The position numbers and the translations under genes were made by a program. Below, in pieces: positions 1 through 8,807 of a stretch of DNA of 64,000 bases (the first letter of the stretch is position 1; each line of letters starts with the position of its first letter). Under the pieces are notes generated by a model. That model saw nothing but the letters and a program-made list of their open reading frames with translations, was not told the DNA's origin and did not search any database. This DNA is from Croceibacterium segetis. GTDB taxonomy: Bacteria > Pseudomonadota > Alphaproteobacteria > Sphingomonadales > Sphingomonadaceae. Location of the stretch: positions 285,458 to 349,457 of the forward strand of contig NZ_JAANOZ010000003.1 of NCBI RefSeq assembly GCF_011320115.1, read 5' to 3'.

Positions 1-27
1 CGTTCAACGGTGTACCGAGAGACGCGT

Positions 28-375
28 ATGAGCTTGCAGAATGTCATGGGTCGCTACGAAATCGCGGCACAAGAGGACCGGAGCGCACCGCGCACCCGCC
101 TCTCCATCCCGGCGCAGCTGCGCCAGTCGGGCGGACGCCCCTTCCAGACCGTCGTCAACGATCTTTCGCTGTCGGGCTTCTCGGCGACCGCGGTCAGCCG
201 TCTGCACGTCGGCACGGTGTGCTGGCTGACACTGCCGGGCCTCGAAGCCCAGCAGGCCGAGGTGATCTGGTGGGAGGACAGCATGTGCGGTTGCGCTTTC
301 GCGCAGCTGCTCAGTCCTATCGTTCACGACAATATCCTCACCCGCTACCGCGGTGACGGAGTCTACAAGGGCTAA
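28..375 (+). CDS. PilZ domain protein
   Basis: A 115-residue protein with the layout of a single PilZ domain, the fold that binds cyclic di-GMP. Near residue 20 it has an R(T)R-type arginine pair followed by a basic stretch, and further on a D-L-S-L-S-G-F segment that matches the (D/N)xSxxG half of the binding site. It ends in beta-strand-rich sequence with WW and CGCAF. An ATG at 28 is preferred over the GTG at 10 because a GAGAG ribosome-binding sequence sits about 7 bases before it. No effector domain is present, so it probably acts by protein contact. Its stop overlaps the stop of the convergent cfa gene. Confidence 0.8.
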   Translation: MSLQNVMGRYEIAAQEDRSAPRTRLSIPAQLRQSGGRPFQTVVNDLSLSGFSATAVSRLHVGTVCWLTLPGLEAQQAEVIWWEDSMCGCAFAQLLSPIVHDNILTRYRGDGVYKG

Positions 376-1604
376 CCCTTCACCAGGGTCACCTGGCTGA
401 CGGTGATCCCGCCGCCGCGGAAGCCACCTTCGCAGTACATCAGGTAAAACCGCCAGAGGTTGCGGAAGCGCTCGTCGAAGCCGTCGGGCAGGCGGCCTTC
501 GCGCGCGGCGGCATCGAAATTCTCCCGCCACGCCTTGAGAGTCTCGGCATAGTCGAGGCCGAAGTCCTCCTGGTCCTGCCATGACAGGCCGCGTGCCTCG
601 GCCAGCGCGCGGAACTCGCTCGCCTTGATCAGCAGGCCGCCGGGGAAGACGTAGGCCTGGATGAAGTCGGCGTTGCGGGCGTAGCTTTCGAACAGCGTCT
701 CGCGCATGGCGATGAACTGGATCGCCGCCCGGCCGCCGGGCTTGAGGTTGCGCGCCAGGCAATCCATGAACGTCGGCCAGTATTCGCGCCCGAGCGCCTC
801 GACCATCTCGACGCTGACCACCGCGTCGTACTGCCCGGCGCAGTCGCGATAGTCCTGCTTGCGGAACTCGACACCCCCGTGGTGCTCGGCGCACCACGCC
901 AGTTGCTCGTCCGACAGGCTGATCCCGGTGACGCGGCTGCCCCGCTCGGCGAGGAACGCGCTCAGCCCGCCCCAGCCGCAGCCGATCTCGAGCAGCGTTT
1001 CGGGTTTGCCGAAGCGATCCGCCAGGCGCGCCCACTTGCGCCGCTGCGCTGCCTCGAGCCCATCGTCGCCGCAGCGATAGGCGCTCGAATAGCTCATGCT
1101 CGGGTCGAGCCAGGCGCGGTAGAAGTCGTTGCCGAGATCGTAATGCAAATGGATGTTTCGCGCGGCGCCGGCGCGGGTGTTGCGGTTGAGCCAATGCGCG
1201 AAGCGAGACGCCACCCGCCAGGGCCCTTTGGCGCGGCCGATTTCGCCGAGTTCCTCGCCGTTGGCCATGAACAGCGCGAACAGCGGCACCGGGTCGGGGC
1301 TCACCCACTCGCCCGCTTCCCAGGCCTGGTACCAGCCCGACGATCCGCCGGTCGCCAGGCGGAGGAGAGCGCGCCAGTCCTTGAGATCGATCTCGGCGAC
1401 AAATCCTTCAGCCCGCCCACCGAGCAGGCGGATCGTGCCGTCGGGGAGCCGAGCGAGGATCGAGCCGCGCGCTAGCCCCTTGTCGACTCGGTCGAGCATC
1501 TTGTGGAAGCCGCCGGCGAACAGGCGCGAGAACAGGCCCGGCGTAGCGCCGAACCGACGCCCGCCCGCGAGCAGCGCCCCTCCCCTCGCAGCCTCCCTGT
1601 TCAT
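372..1604 (-). CDS. cfa: Cyclopropane-fatty-acyl-phospholipid synthase family protein
   Basis: A 410-residue S-adenosylmethionine-dependent enzyme of the CFA/mycolic acid synthase family. It adds a methylene bridge to unsaturated acyl chains of membrane phospholipids. The sequence shows HYDLGNDFY near residue 154, the SAM motif LEIGCGWGG near 205, EMVEALG, and a C-terminal FRNLWRFYLMYCEGGF segment typical of the family. The start is the ATG that gives MNREAARGG. It has no strong ribosome-binding site, and an internal start at MLDRVDKG is possible. The same frame stays open far upstream, but that part is arginine-rich out-of-frame sequence lying over the divergent PAP2 gene. Confidence 0.9.
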   Translation of the reverse strand: MNREAARGGALLAGGRRFGATPGLFSRLFAGGFHKMLDRVDKGLARGSILARLPDGTIRLLGGRAEGFVAEIDLKDWRALLRLATGGSSGWYQAWEAGEWVSPDPVPLFALFMANGEELGEIGRAKGPWRVASRFAHWLNRNTRAGAARNIHLHYDLGNDFYRAWLDPSMSYSSAYRCGDDGLEAAQRRKWARLADRFGKPETLLEIGCGWGGLSAFLAERGSRVTGISLSDEQLAWCAEHHGGVEFRKQDYRDCAGQYDAVVSVEMVEALGREYWPTFMDCLARNLKPGGRAAIQFIAMRETLFESYARNADFIQAYVFPGGLLIKASEFRALAEARGLSWQDQEDFGLDYAETLKAWRENFDAAAREGRLPDGFDERFRNLWRFYLMYCEGGFRGGGITVSQVTLVKG

Positions 1605-1694
1605 CGCTGCCGATATGACTCCGCTGGCGGCTGACGGCAAGAGATAGGAATTCGCGCGTGCGGAACCGACGCGCGCGTGGCAGGTAGCCCCACC

Positions 1695-2426
1695 ATGCCG
1701 CTTCCGCCGCGAACCGTCACTCTTCCTGTCCGCGGCTGGCGGATTGACCGGCGCAAGGCGCTGGCAGTGGCGATGCTTTCGTGGGCCGGGTTCGCGTTTT
1801 TCGTCTGGCTGGTGACCACGGGCCGCGCCGTGGCGTTCGACAAGCCGGGGCTGCTGTTCTGGCGCACCGGCGCGGGGTTGGTGCCCAAAGGCCCGAAATA
1901 CCTCCTCGAAGGAGTACGCGACCTGACCTCGCTCGGCGGCGTGCTGCTGCGCAACCTGGTCGCGCTCGGCGCGGTCGCGGGGCTGCTCTTCCTGCGTCTC
2001 AGGCGCGAGGCCATCCTGCTGGCGCTTACGGTAGTCGGCGCGTGGCTGGTCGAAGGCGTCATAAAGGGACTGGTCGGTCGCCCGCGCCCGGAGATCGTCC
2101 CGCACCTGACCGAGGCCGGCGGAGCGAGCTTTCCGAGCGGGCACGCGTTCAACTCGGCGGTGGTCTACATCGCCATCGCGCTTGCTTTCGCCACGCTCAG
2201 CGCGCGGGAATCGGTGCGGTTGACGGTGATCGGCACGGCGATCGTGCTGAGCCTGGTGATCGCCTGGAGCCGGGTCTGGCTCGGGGTGCATTTCCCCAGC
2301 GACGTCCTCGCCGGCTGGCTGGGCGGCGCCGGCTGGGCGTTCCTCGCCGCCGCGCTGCTACAGCGCCCGGCCGATGCCGCGGCCGACAGCGACGCCGCCG
2401 ACAAGCTCGACCCGACGGTCCGTTGA
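1695..2426 (+). CDS. PAP2 superfamily membrane phosphatase
   Basis: A 243-residue integral membrane protein of the type 2 phosphatidic acid phosphatase family. It probably dephosphorylates a lipid phosphate such as phosphatidate or undecaprenyl diphosphate. The three catalytic blocks are intact: KGLVGRPRP at 124-132, PSGH at 147-150, and SRVWLGVHFPSD at 192-203 with the catalytic histidine. About five hydrophobic segments are visible. The ATG at 1695 is chosen over a GTG 18 bases upstream. It converges with the next gene, and the two stop codons form one TGATCA palindrome. Confidence 0.88.
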   Translation: MPLPPRTVTLPVRGWRIDRRKALAVAMLSWAGFAFFVWLVTTGRAVAFDKPGLLFWRTGAGLVPKGPKYLLEGVRDLTSLGGVLLRNLVALGAVAGLLFLRLRREAILLALTVVGAWLVEGVIKGLVGRPRPEIVPHLTEAGGASFPSGHAFNSAVVYIAIALAFATLSARESVRLTVIGTAIVLSLVIAWSRVWLGVHFPSDVLAGWLGGAGWAFLAAALLQRPADAAADSDAADKLDPTVR

Positions 2427-3395
2427 TCAGCAGCCCGGCGCGCCGGTCGCCACGGCGGCGGATTGGCCCAGGCGGCCAGTCCCGGGGCGGCCGCCAAAGC
2501 GCGCGTCCTGGTAGGTTACCCGCACGTAGCAGCGGTGGCGCTCGACCGCGGCCATCGGCACGATCGACCAGCGCCGGAAGCGGGCGAGATCGGGCCTGGT
2601 CCGCAACACCCGCCGGGCCAGCGGGTCGGTCATTCCGTCGGCGAGCGGGTCGGAGTAGTCGGTCAGGCTACTGAACGAAACCAGCGGGTCGTAATCGCCG
2701 CGCCAGATCGCGTGCTGCTGGCGCCAGATGAGGTTGCGCCGCCAGAACGCCAACGGTGGCGGCGAAGCAATCATCACCTCGGGCCGGGCGCGCGGCGCGG
2801 ACTCGAGCGGCACCTCGTAGGAATGCGCGGTGAGCGCGCCGTTTGCCGTGATGTAGAACAACAGCGCGGCCGAGGCAGCGACGGCCGGGCGTCCCCAATC
2901 GCCCCTCCCGCGAGCCTCGCGGCGCCGCGAAAGCCAGATGGCGAGCCCGAGCCCGAGCCAGATCCACACGTCGAGGATGAACAGCGAATCGTTGTGGTAC
3001 CAGCGCTTGTCGAAGGGCGCGAACAGCTGGATCGCATAGCTCGTCTGCCAGTCCAGCAGGGGGTGCGTGAGGCAGCCGATATAGCTCAGGGCGACGAGCC
3101 AGCCGAAGTGCATCGCCAGCCCGCTCTTGAACGTCTGCCCGCGCTTCTGCTGCCATCGGTCAAGCAGCCACAGGAGGCCCGCCAGGCCAAGCGGCAGCAC
3201 CAGCACGCCGCCGAAGAAGCTGTGCGTCCACCCTCTGTGCGTCGCCAGCGACGGCCATGGCGCCCAGCCTAGAAACACGTCGATATCGGGCGCATTGGCG
3301 CCGAGGATCAGCGCCGCGAGCCCCTTGCGGCTCTTGCGCTTGAGCCCGGTCTGGGCAAGCGTCCAACCGACCAGGCTGTGGGTGATGTTATCCAT
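2427..3395 (-). CDS. YdjM-like membrane-bound metal-dependent hydrolase
   Basis: A 322-residue protein of the YdjM/LexA-binding inner membrane hydrolase family (DUF457-like). The N-terminus has MDNITHSLVGW, followed by NAPDID, HRGWTHSFF and GCLTHPLLDW. These conserved His and Asp clusters are thought to bind metal. Several hydrophobic helices follow, then a soluble C-terminal third of about 130 residues rich in Arg and Trp. The substrate is unknown for the family. The 230-base gap upstream holds a short tandem repeat. Confidence 0.85.
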   Translation of the reverse strand: MDNITHSLVGWTLAQTGLKRKSRKGLAALILGANAPDIDVFLGWAPWPSLATHRGWTHSFFGGVLVLPLGLAGLLWLLDRWQQKRGQTFKSGLAMHFGWLVALSYIGCLTHPLLDWQTSYAIQLFAPFDKRWYHNDSLFILDVWIWLGLGLAIWLSRRREARGRGDWGRPAVAASAALLFYITANGALTAHSYEVPLESAPRARPEVMIASPPPLAFWRRNLIWRQQHAIWRGDYDPLVSFSSLTDYSDPLADGMTDPLARRVLRTRPDLARFRRWSIVPMAAVERHRCYVRVTYQDARFGGRPGTGRLGQSAAVATGAPGC

Positions 3396-3465
3396 CGCTA
3401 GCGCGTCCTGGACCGAGGTCGCGCCGAACCGATTCGTTCAGCTTCAAACCTGCTGAGCCGACGAA

Positions 3466-3501
3466 GTTGACACAGTTGACACAGTTGACACAGTTGACAG
3501 G
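3466..3501. repeat. 9-base tandem repeat GTTGACACA
   Basis: Three exact copies of GTTGACACA are followed by a fourth copy ending in GG. They lie in the non-coding gap between korB and the YdjM-like gene (3396-3625). Each unit contains TTGACA, the consensus sigma-70 -35 hexamer, reading on the plus strand. No gene follows on that strand. The unit length is a multiple of three, but no credible reading frame covers it. Nothing else recognisable lies in this gap. Confidence 0.85.
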
Positions 3502-3625
3502 GTCCAGGTTGAAAACCCGGAGATCTCAACGGCGCTGTAAGAGGCGTTCCCGTCCGTGCTCGCCCGATCTTCATGCCGGGACAGCTTGCACACTTCGGCT
3601 CTTGTAGGACAGCGCTTTTTCGCGC

Positions 3626-4660
3626 TCAGACCGGATCGGCAGCCGTCCCGCTCACCGTCCAGGTCTGCCCCTTGCCGAGCAGCTTGGCGAGGTTGGCTTC
3701 CTTGCCCTCGCTCGCCCTCGCCCGCTCCTCGATCACCGCGGCTTCGAAAGTCGGACGCGGGTCGTCGTAGAGGACGCCGAGGGCCATCGGGAAGGCGCCG
3801 AACGGCAGCTCGACCAGCATGTGCGCGATCGAGCGGTTCTTGACGTTGTGGACGATCACGCCGGCGGCCTGCCAGTCGCCGTCGACGACATCGACCACCC
3901 GCAGTTCGAGCGCCTCGCGGTCGAGGCAGATGCCTTTGGTGCCGCCGTCGAACAGCATCGGCTGGCCGTCCTCGAGCCATAGCTGGTGCGCCTCGGCGCC
4001 CTTGGGGGCGGCGAAATCGTCGAACACGTCCTTGTTGTAGACGATGCAGTTCTGGAAAATCTCGATGAACGCCGCGCCCTGGTGGGCGTGCGCGGCCTTG
4101 AGGACGTCGGGCAGGTTCTTCGACACATCGAAACCGCGCGCGACGAAGCGCGCGCCGCTGCCGAGCGCGAAGGCGCACGGCTGCGCCGGGCGGTCGAACG
4201 AGCCGAGCGGAGTCGAGGGCGACTTGGTGCCGAGGCGGCTGGTGGGCGAGAACTGGCCCTTGGTGAGGCCGTAGATCTCGTTGTTGAACAGCATGATCTG
4301 CAGGTTCACGTTGCGCCGGAGCACGTGCATCAGGTGGTTGCCGCCGATCGACAGCCCGTCGCCGTCACCGGTGACCAGCCACACGTCGAGGTCCGGGTTG
4401 GCAAGCTTGATGCCGGTGGCGAAAGCCGGGGCGCGGCCGTGGATGGTGTGGAAGCCGTAGCTCTCGACGTAATACGGGAAGCGGCTCGAGCAGCCGATCC
4501 CGCTCACGAACACCGTATTCGCCGGGTCACTGCCGAGCTGCGGCAGCGTGCGCTGCACCGCCTTGAGGATCGCATAGTCGCCGCAGCCGGGGCACCAGCG
4601 GACTTCCTGGTCGGTTTCCCAGTCCTTGAGCGTGGTCTCGATGGGGGTCATGTCGTTCAT
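3626..4660 (-). CDS. korB: 2-oxoacid:ferredoxin oxidoreductase, beta subunit
   Basis: A 344-residue thiamine-diphosphate-binding subunit of 2-oxoglutarate (or another 2-oxoacid):ferredoxin oxidoreductase. The complex makes acyl-CoA, CO2 and reduced ferredoxin. WCPGCGDY near residue 23 and the TPP/Mg motif GDGDGLSIGGNH near 97 are clear, with NNEIYGLTKGQ after it. Its start overlaps the korA stop by four bases (ATGA), so the subunits are translationally coupled. Family resemblance favours 2-oxoglutarate as substrate, but this cannot be fixed from sequence alone. Confidence 0.92.
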   Translation of the reverse strand: MNDMTPIETTLKDWETDQEVRWCPGCGDYAILKAVQRTLPQLGSDPANTVFVSGIGCSSRFPYYVESYGFHTIHGRAPAFATGIKLANPDLDVWLVTGDGDGLSIGGNHLMHVLRRNVNLQIMLFNNEIYGLTKGQFSPTSRLGTKSPSTPLGSFDRPAQPCAFALGSGARFVARGFDVSKNLPDVLKAAHAHQGAAFIEIFQNCIVYNKDVFDDFAAPKGAEAHQLWLEDGQPMLFDGGTKGICLDREALELRVVDVVDGDWQAAGVIVHNVKNRSIAHMLVELPFGAFPMALGVLYDDPRPTFEAAVIEERARASEGKEANLAKLLGKGQTWTVSGTAADPV

Positions 4661-6633
4661 GGGTGATGCCCCTTCAAAGTACCATCGTCGTAGCCGGACT
4701 GCGGCTCGGGCAGTTGCGCCTTATTGGCCGGCACTTCCCCGCCTTCGTCGCCTTCGATGCCGTCGAAGTACTTGCCGATTGCGGCTTCGAGCTCGGCGAT
4801 CTGGAAGGGCTGGCCGCTGGTCTTGGTCAGGCTCTGGGCATCGACGAGATACTGATCGCGCAGCACGGTCTTGAACTGGCCGGTGTTCATCTCGGGGACG
4901 AGCACGTGGTCGAAGCCGGCAAGCAACTCCCCAAGGTTCTTCGGCAGCGGCCAGATGTGGCGCACGTGGATGTGGCTGACCTTGCGGCCCTTCTCGCGCC
5001 AGCGGCGCACCGCCTGGCGGATCGGGCCGTAAGTGCTGCCCCAGCCGACCACCGCCAGCTCGCCGGTCTCGTCGCCGAGCGCGACCTCCTGGTCGGGCAC
5101 GGCGACGCCGAGGACCTTGTCGCGGCGCAAGTCGGTCATTTTCTGGTGGTTGGCGGGCGAATAGTCGATGTTGCCGGTTTCGACATGCTTCTCGATCCCG
5201 CCGACGCGGTGCATCAACCCGGGGGTGCCGGGCTTGATCCACGGCCGCGCGCCCTTGGCGTCACGGCGGTACGGTAGCAGCTCGTCGTTCCCGTCGGCGT
5301 CCTTGGCGTTCTTTTCTTCAAGGAATTTCGCAGGAAACGGTTCGAAGCTCTTGGGATCGGGTACTTTCCACGGCTCGGCGGCGTTGGCGATATAGCCGTC
5401 GGTGAGCAGTATCACCGGGGTCATGTACTGGGTGGCGATGCGCACCGCCTCGATGGCGACTTCGAACGCATCGCTGGGCGAGCTGGCGGCAATCACCGGC
5501 AGCGGGGCGTCGCCGTTGCGCCCGTAGACCGCCTGGTAAAGGTCGCTCTGCTCGGTCTTGGTCGGCAGGCCGGTCGAAGGCCCCCCGCGCTGCGAATTGA
5601 CGATCACCAGCGGCAGCTCGACCATGATCGCCAGGCCCATCGCCTCGGTCTTGAGCGCGATGCCCGGGCCCGATGACGAGGTGACGCCAAGCTGGCCGGC
5701 GTAGCTCGCGCCGATGGCGGCGCAGATGGCGGCGATCTCGTCCTCCGCCTGGAAGGTGGTGACGCCGAATTCCTTCATCCGCACGAGGTGATGCAGGATC
5801 GCGCTGGCGGGAGTGATCGGATAGCCGCCGAAGAACATCGGCAGCTCGGCCAGCTGCGCGCCAGCGACGAGGCCGAGCGAAACGGCCTCGGCGCCGGTGA
5901 CGGTGCGGTAAAGCCCCGGCTCGTGTTCGACCGCCGGAATATGCGTCTGGTGCAGGTGTCCGCCGAGCTCCGCCGTCTCGCCATAGGCATGCCCGGCGTT
6001 GAGCGCGGCCACGTTCGCCCCGGCGATCTCGGGCTTGTTCTTGAACTTGGCCTCGAGCCAGTCGATCAGCGGTTGGCGGTCGCGGTCGAACATCCACAGC
6101 GCCAGGCCGAGCGTCCACATGTTCTTGGAGCGCAGCGCATCCTTGTTGCCGAGGCCGAACGGCTTGACCGCCTCGATCGTCAGCGCGCTGATGTCGAACG
6201 CCAGCACTTGCCAGCGTGCGAGGCTGCCGTCCTCGAGCGGGTTGCTCTCGTACTTCGCCTTCTCGAGGTTGCGCTTGGTGAACTCGCCGGTGTCGGCGAT
6301 GATCAGGCCGCCGGGCTTGAGCGCCTCGACGTTGGTCTTCAGCGCCGCGGGGTTCATCGCCACCAGCACGTCGGGCGCGTCGCCGGCGGTATTGATCTGG
6401 CGGCTGCCGAAGTTGATCTGAAACGCGCTCACGCCGAACAGCGTGCCCTGCGGGGCGCGGATCTCGGCCGGGAAGTCCGGGAACGTGGCGAGATCGTTGC
6501 CGGCCAGCGCGGTCGACAGGGTGAATTGCCCGCCGGTGAGCTGCATGCCGTCGCCGCTGTCGCCGGCGAAACGCACCACGACAGCTTCGGGAGTGTGGGT
6601 ATCGGCCGGTCGTTCGGCCGTTTGGGTTGCCAT
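4657..6633 (-). CDS. korA: 2-oxoacid:ferredoxin oxidoreductase, fused gamma-alpha subunit
   Basis: A 658-residue subunit in which the gamma domain (residues about 20-190, starting VVVRFAGDSGDGMQLTGG) is fused to the alpha domain (from FFGGYPITPAS). This is the usual layout for KorA. It partners the korB product downstream. The ATG giving MATQTAERP is chosen because AGGA lies seven bases before it. The open frame further upstream reads as non-coding sequence over the intergenic region. The gene diverges from the TTG-started esterase at 6804, leaving a shared 170-base promoter region. Confidence 0.93.
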   Translation of the reverse strand: MATQTAERPADTHTPEAVVVRFAGDSGDGMQLTGGQFTLSTALAGNDLATFPDFPAEIRAPQGTLFGVSAFQINFGSRQINTAGDAPDVLVAMNPAALKTNVEALKPGGLIIADTGEFTKRNLEKAKYESNPLEDGSLARWQVLAFDISALTIEAVKPFGLGNKDALRSKNMWTLGLALWMFDRDRQPLIDWLEAKFKNKPEIAGANVAALNAGHAYGETAELGGHLHQTHIPAVEHEPGLYRTVTGAEAVSLGLVAGAQLAELPMFFGGYPITPASAILHHLVRMKEFGVTTFQAEDEIAAICAAIGASYAGQLGVTSSSGPGIALKTEAMGLAIMVELPLVIVNSQRGGPSTGLPTKTEQSDLYQAVYGRNGDAPLPVIAASSPSDAFEVAIEAVRIATQYMTPVILLTDGYIANAAEPWKVPDPKSFEPFPAKFLEEKNAKDADGNDELLPYRRDAKGARPWIKPGTPGLMHRVGGIEKHVETGNIDYSPANHQKMTDLRRDKVLGVAVPDQEVALGDETGELAVVGWGSTYGPIRQAVRRWREKGRKVSHIHVRHIWPLPKNLGELLAGFDHVLVPEMNTGQFKTVLRDQYLVDAQSLTKTSGQPFQIAELEAAIGKYFDGIEGDEGGEVPANKAQLPEPQSGYDDGTLKGHHP

Positions 6634-6803
6634 GGGCTGGTCCTGCACGCGCCTTGCCGGCGCTTTGTCTCCAATATGGCGCGGGACGTAGGTCCCACTC
6701 CTTCGCCCCGCAATCAAGTTTTTCTGTCGCGGCACTAAATTGCCGAGTGGAAAACGTCCGGAGGGCTGCCTAGGGTCCGGCCGTCCAGCCAAGGAGAGCG
6801 AGC

Positions 6804-7757
6804 TTGAACGACAACGGCCATTTCGTGCGCGACGATGTTCGCGCGTTTCTCGATTTCGTCGCCTCGCTGAACCGGCCCGAGCTCAGCGAGCAGCCGCTCG
6901 AGGAAGCGCGCGCCGGAATGCTGGCGATGGCGCCGATGATCGATCTGCCGCCGCTCGACCTGCCCGTGATCCGCGACGTCACTTGCCCCGGCCCGGCGGG
7001 CGACATCCCGCTGCGGTTCTACGATACCCGCGAAAGCCGCGATGCCGCGTGCCCGCTGATGATGTTCTTCCACGGCGGCGGCTTCGTCGTCGGCAACCTC
7101 GATTCGCACCACGCGCTGTGCACCGAGCTTGCCGCCGGAATGGACCTGCCGGTGCTGGCCGTCGATTATCGCCTGGCGCCGGAGCACCCCTTCCCCGCGG
7201 CGCCGGACGACTGCGAAGCCGCCGCGCGCTGGGCCGCGAAGAGCCCGCACGAGCTGGGCATCAAGGTCAGCGGGCTGATCCCGATCGGCGACAGCGCCGG
7301 CGGCAACCTGGCGATCGTCACCACCCAGTCGCTGGCCGAGAAGGAAGCGATGGTGCCGGTGGTGCTGCAAGTGCCGCTCTACCCCCTGGCCGATCCGGTC
7401 AAGCCGCACCGCTCGTACGAGGAGTTCGGCGAGGGGTACTTCCTTTCGGCGGCAGGCATCGAGTTTTTCGACCAGGCCTATCGCGCCGATCCCAAGGACC
7501 GGCGGACCTACCCGATCCTGGGGCGCCACGAGGGTACGCCGCCGACGGTGGTGATGACCGCCGGGCTCGACCCGCTGCGCGATTCGGGGCGCCGCTATGC
7601 CGCGCACCTGATCGAAGCGGGGACCGACGTCGCCTATCTCGAGATGCGCGGCTCGGTCCACGGCTGGGTCAATATGCGCAAGGCGCTTCCCAGCACCGGG
7701 AAAGACCTCGAGGACGTAATCGCGGCGATGAAGCTGATGCTGCGGCGGCACGGATGA
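6804..7757 (+). CDS. Alpha/beta hydrolase, hormone-sensitive lipase family
   Basis: A 317-residue esterase of the HSL (family IV) group. The oxyanion-hole motif HGGGF is at 90-94, the nucleophile motif GDSAGG is centred on Ser164, and the acid DPLRDSG and base SVHGW follow near the C-terminus. The start is a TTG at 6804 supported by AAGGAGAG seven bases upstream. No ATG occurs before residue 39, and starting there would remove part of the cap domain. The gene overlaps rppH by four bases, so the two are probably co-transcribed. The physiological ester is unknown. Confidence 0.88.
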   Translation: MNDNGHFVRDDVRAFLDFVASLNRPELSEQPLEEARAGMLAMAPMIDLPPLDLPVIRDVTCPGPAGDIPLRFYDTRESRDAACPLMMFFHGGGFVVGNLDSHHALCTELAAGMDLPVLAVDYRLAPEHPFPAAPDDCEAAARWAAKSPHELGIKVSGLIPIGDSAGGNLAIVTTQSLAEKEAMVPVVLQVPLYPLADPVKPHRSYEEFGEGYFLSAAGIEFFDQAYRADPKDRRTYPILGRHEGTPPTVVMTAGLDPLRDSGRRYAAHLIEAGTDVAYLEMRGSVHGWVNMRKALPSTGKDLEDVIAAMKLMLRRHG

Positions 7758-8236
7758 GCGAAATCGACTATTCCCTCTACCGCCCGTGCGTAGGCGTGAT
7801 GCTGGTCAACGCCGAGCGCCGCGCCTTCGTCGGCAAGCGGATCGACAACAAGGAAGGCGATTTTTGGCAGATGCCGCAAGGCGGCGTCGATCCGGATGAA
7901 GACCCTGACGATGCGGTGCTGCGCGAGCTGTGGGAGGAGACCGGCGCGCGGGCCGAGTACATCGAAGTCGTCGCCCGGCTTCCGCAGGAGCTGTTCTACG
8001 AGCTGCCCGCCGAGCTCAAAGGCAAGCTGTGGGGCGGCAAATACGTCGGCCAGCGGCAGACCTGGTACCTCGCCCGGTTCACCGGCAGCGACGCCGACAT
8101 CAACCTCGAGGCGCACGACCCGCCCGAGTTCTGCGAATGGAAGTGGATCGAGCCGGCACTGCTGCCGGAGCTGATCGTGCCGTTCAAACGCGAGGTCTAT
8201 GCGGCGATCGTCGCGGGGTTTCGCGAGCTGATCTAG
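7754..8236 (+). CDS. rppH: RNA pyrophosphohydrolase (Nudix)
   Basis: A 160-residue Nudix hydrolase that removes pyrophosphate from the 5' end of transcripts to start mRNA decay. It opens with YRPCVGVMLVN as in RppH/IalA. It has the full Nudix box beginning at GGVDPDEDP near residue 43 and ending in RELWEETGA, and the family's KYVGQRQTWYL segment. The start overlaps the stop of the esterase (ATGA). Its stop shares CTAG with the convergent TPR gene. Confidence 0.93.
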   Translation: MSEIDYSLYRPCVGVMLVNAERRAFVGKRIDNKEGDFWQMPQGGVDPDEDPDDAVLRELWEETGARAEYIEVVARLPQELFYELPAELKGKLWGGKYVGQRQTWYLARFTGSDADINLEAHDPPEFCEWKWIEPALLPELIVPFKREVYAAIVAGFRELI

Positions 8237-8736
8237 TTCTGCGTCACCACCGGGCTGGGCGAAACTGCTTCTGCGGTGAGGACAGCCTGGCGCGGATGGG
8301 ACTGGATCGCCAGCGCGAGTTGCTGGGACTCGCTGCACGAGGCGCCGCATAGCGACTGCAGCTGGGCGAGGTTGCGCTTGGCTTTCTCGACCGCGCCTTT
8401 CTCCAGCATTGCCTCGCCCTCACCCGACAGTGCGGCGAGATTCTTCGGGTCGCGCTCGAGCGCTTCGCGGTAATATCGGATCGCCTTGCCTTGCAGGCCT
8501 TGCGCGCGGGCCGCTTCGCCAAGCTGGAGATAGATCGCCGTGTAGCCCGGGTCGATCGCCAGCGCGGCCTCGAAGCTGTCGACAGCCGCGGCCGGCTCGC
8601 CGGCGGCGAGCTGGCTCTTGCCCTGCGCGACGAGCGCCGCGGCGCGCGGGTCCGGTTGCGCCTCGGCGCCCATGCCCGCGCTGGCGGTGACTGCCACGAC
8701 GAGCGAGAGAGCGAGGGCAGCGGGCGCGTAACGCAT
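8233..8736 (-). CDS. Exported tetratricopeptide repeat protein
   Basis: A 167-residue protein with a Sec-type signal peptide of about 26 residues ending near GAEAQ, followed by roughly three TPR units (AVDSFEAALAIDPGY, AIRYYREALERDPKN and a third). A short C-terminal tail carries two cysteines (CGASC) that could form a disulphide. The ATG is set by AAGGAG six bases upstream. It is the last gene of a guaB-rsmB-TPR group. It probably binds protein partners in the periplasm, but its role is unknown. Confidence 0.8.
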   Translation of the reverse strand: MRYAPAALALSLVVAVTASAGMGAEAQPDPRAAALVAQGKSQLAAGEPAAAVDSFEAALAIDPGYTAIYLQLGEAARAQGLQGKAIRYYREALERDPKNLAALSGEGEAMLEKGAVEKAKRNLAQLQSLCGASCSESQQLALAIQSHPRQAVLTAEAVSPSPVVTQN

Positions 8737-8807
8737 GAGAAACTCCTTGAGAGCGGGTCCTTTCGCTCCTGTGGGTTGCGATCCGGGACCGGTCATGGAC
8801 GGCGAAG

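Noticed and set aside
1605..2291. Upstream extension of the cfa frame to 639 residues
   Set aside because: The added part lies antisense to the PAP2 gene, is Arg/Gln-rich and shows no family resemblance.
3466..3501. CRISPR array
   Set aside because: Units are nine bases with no spacers, and no cas genes are present.
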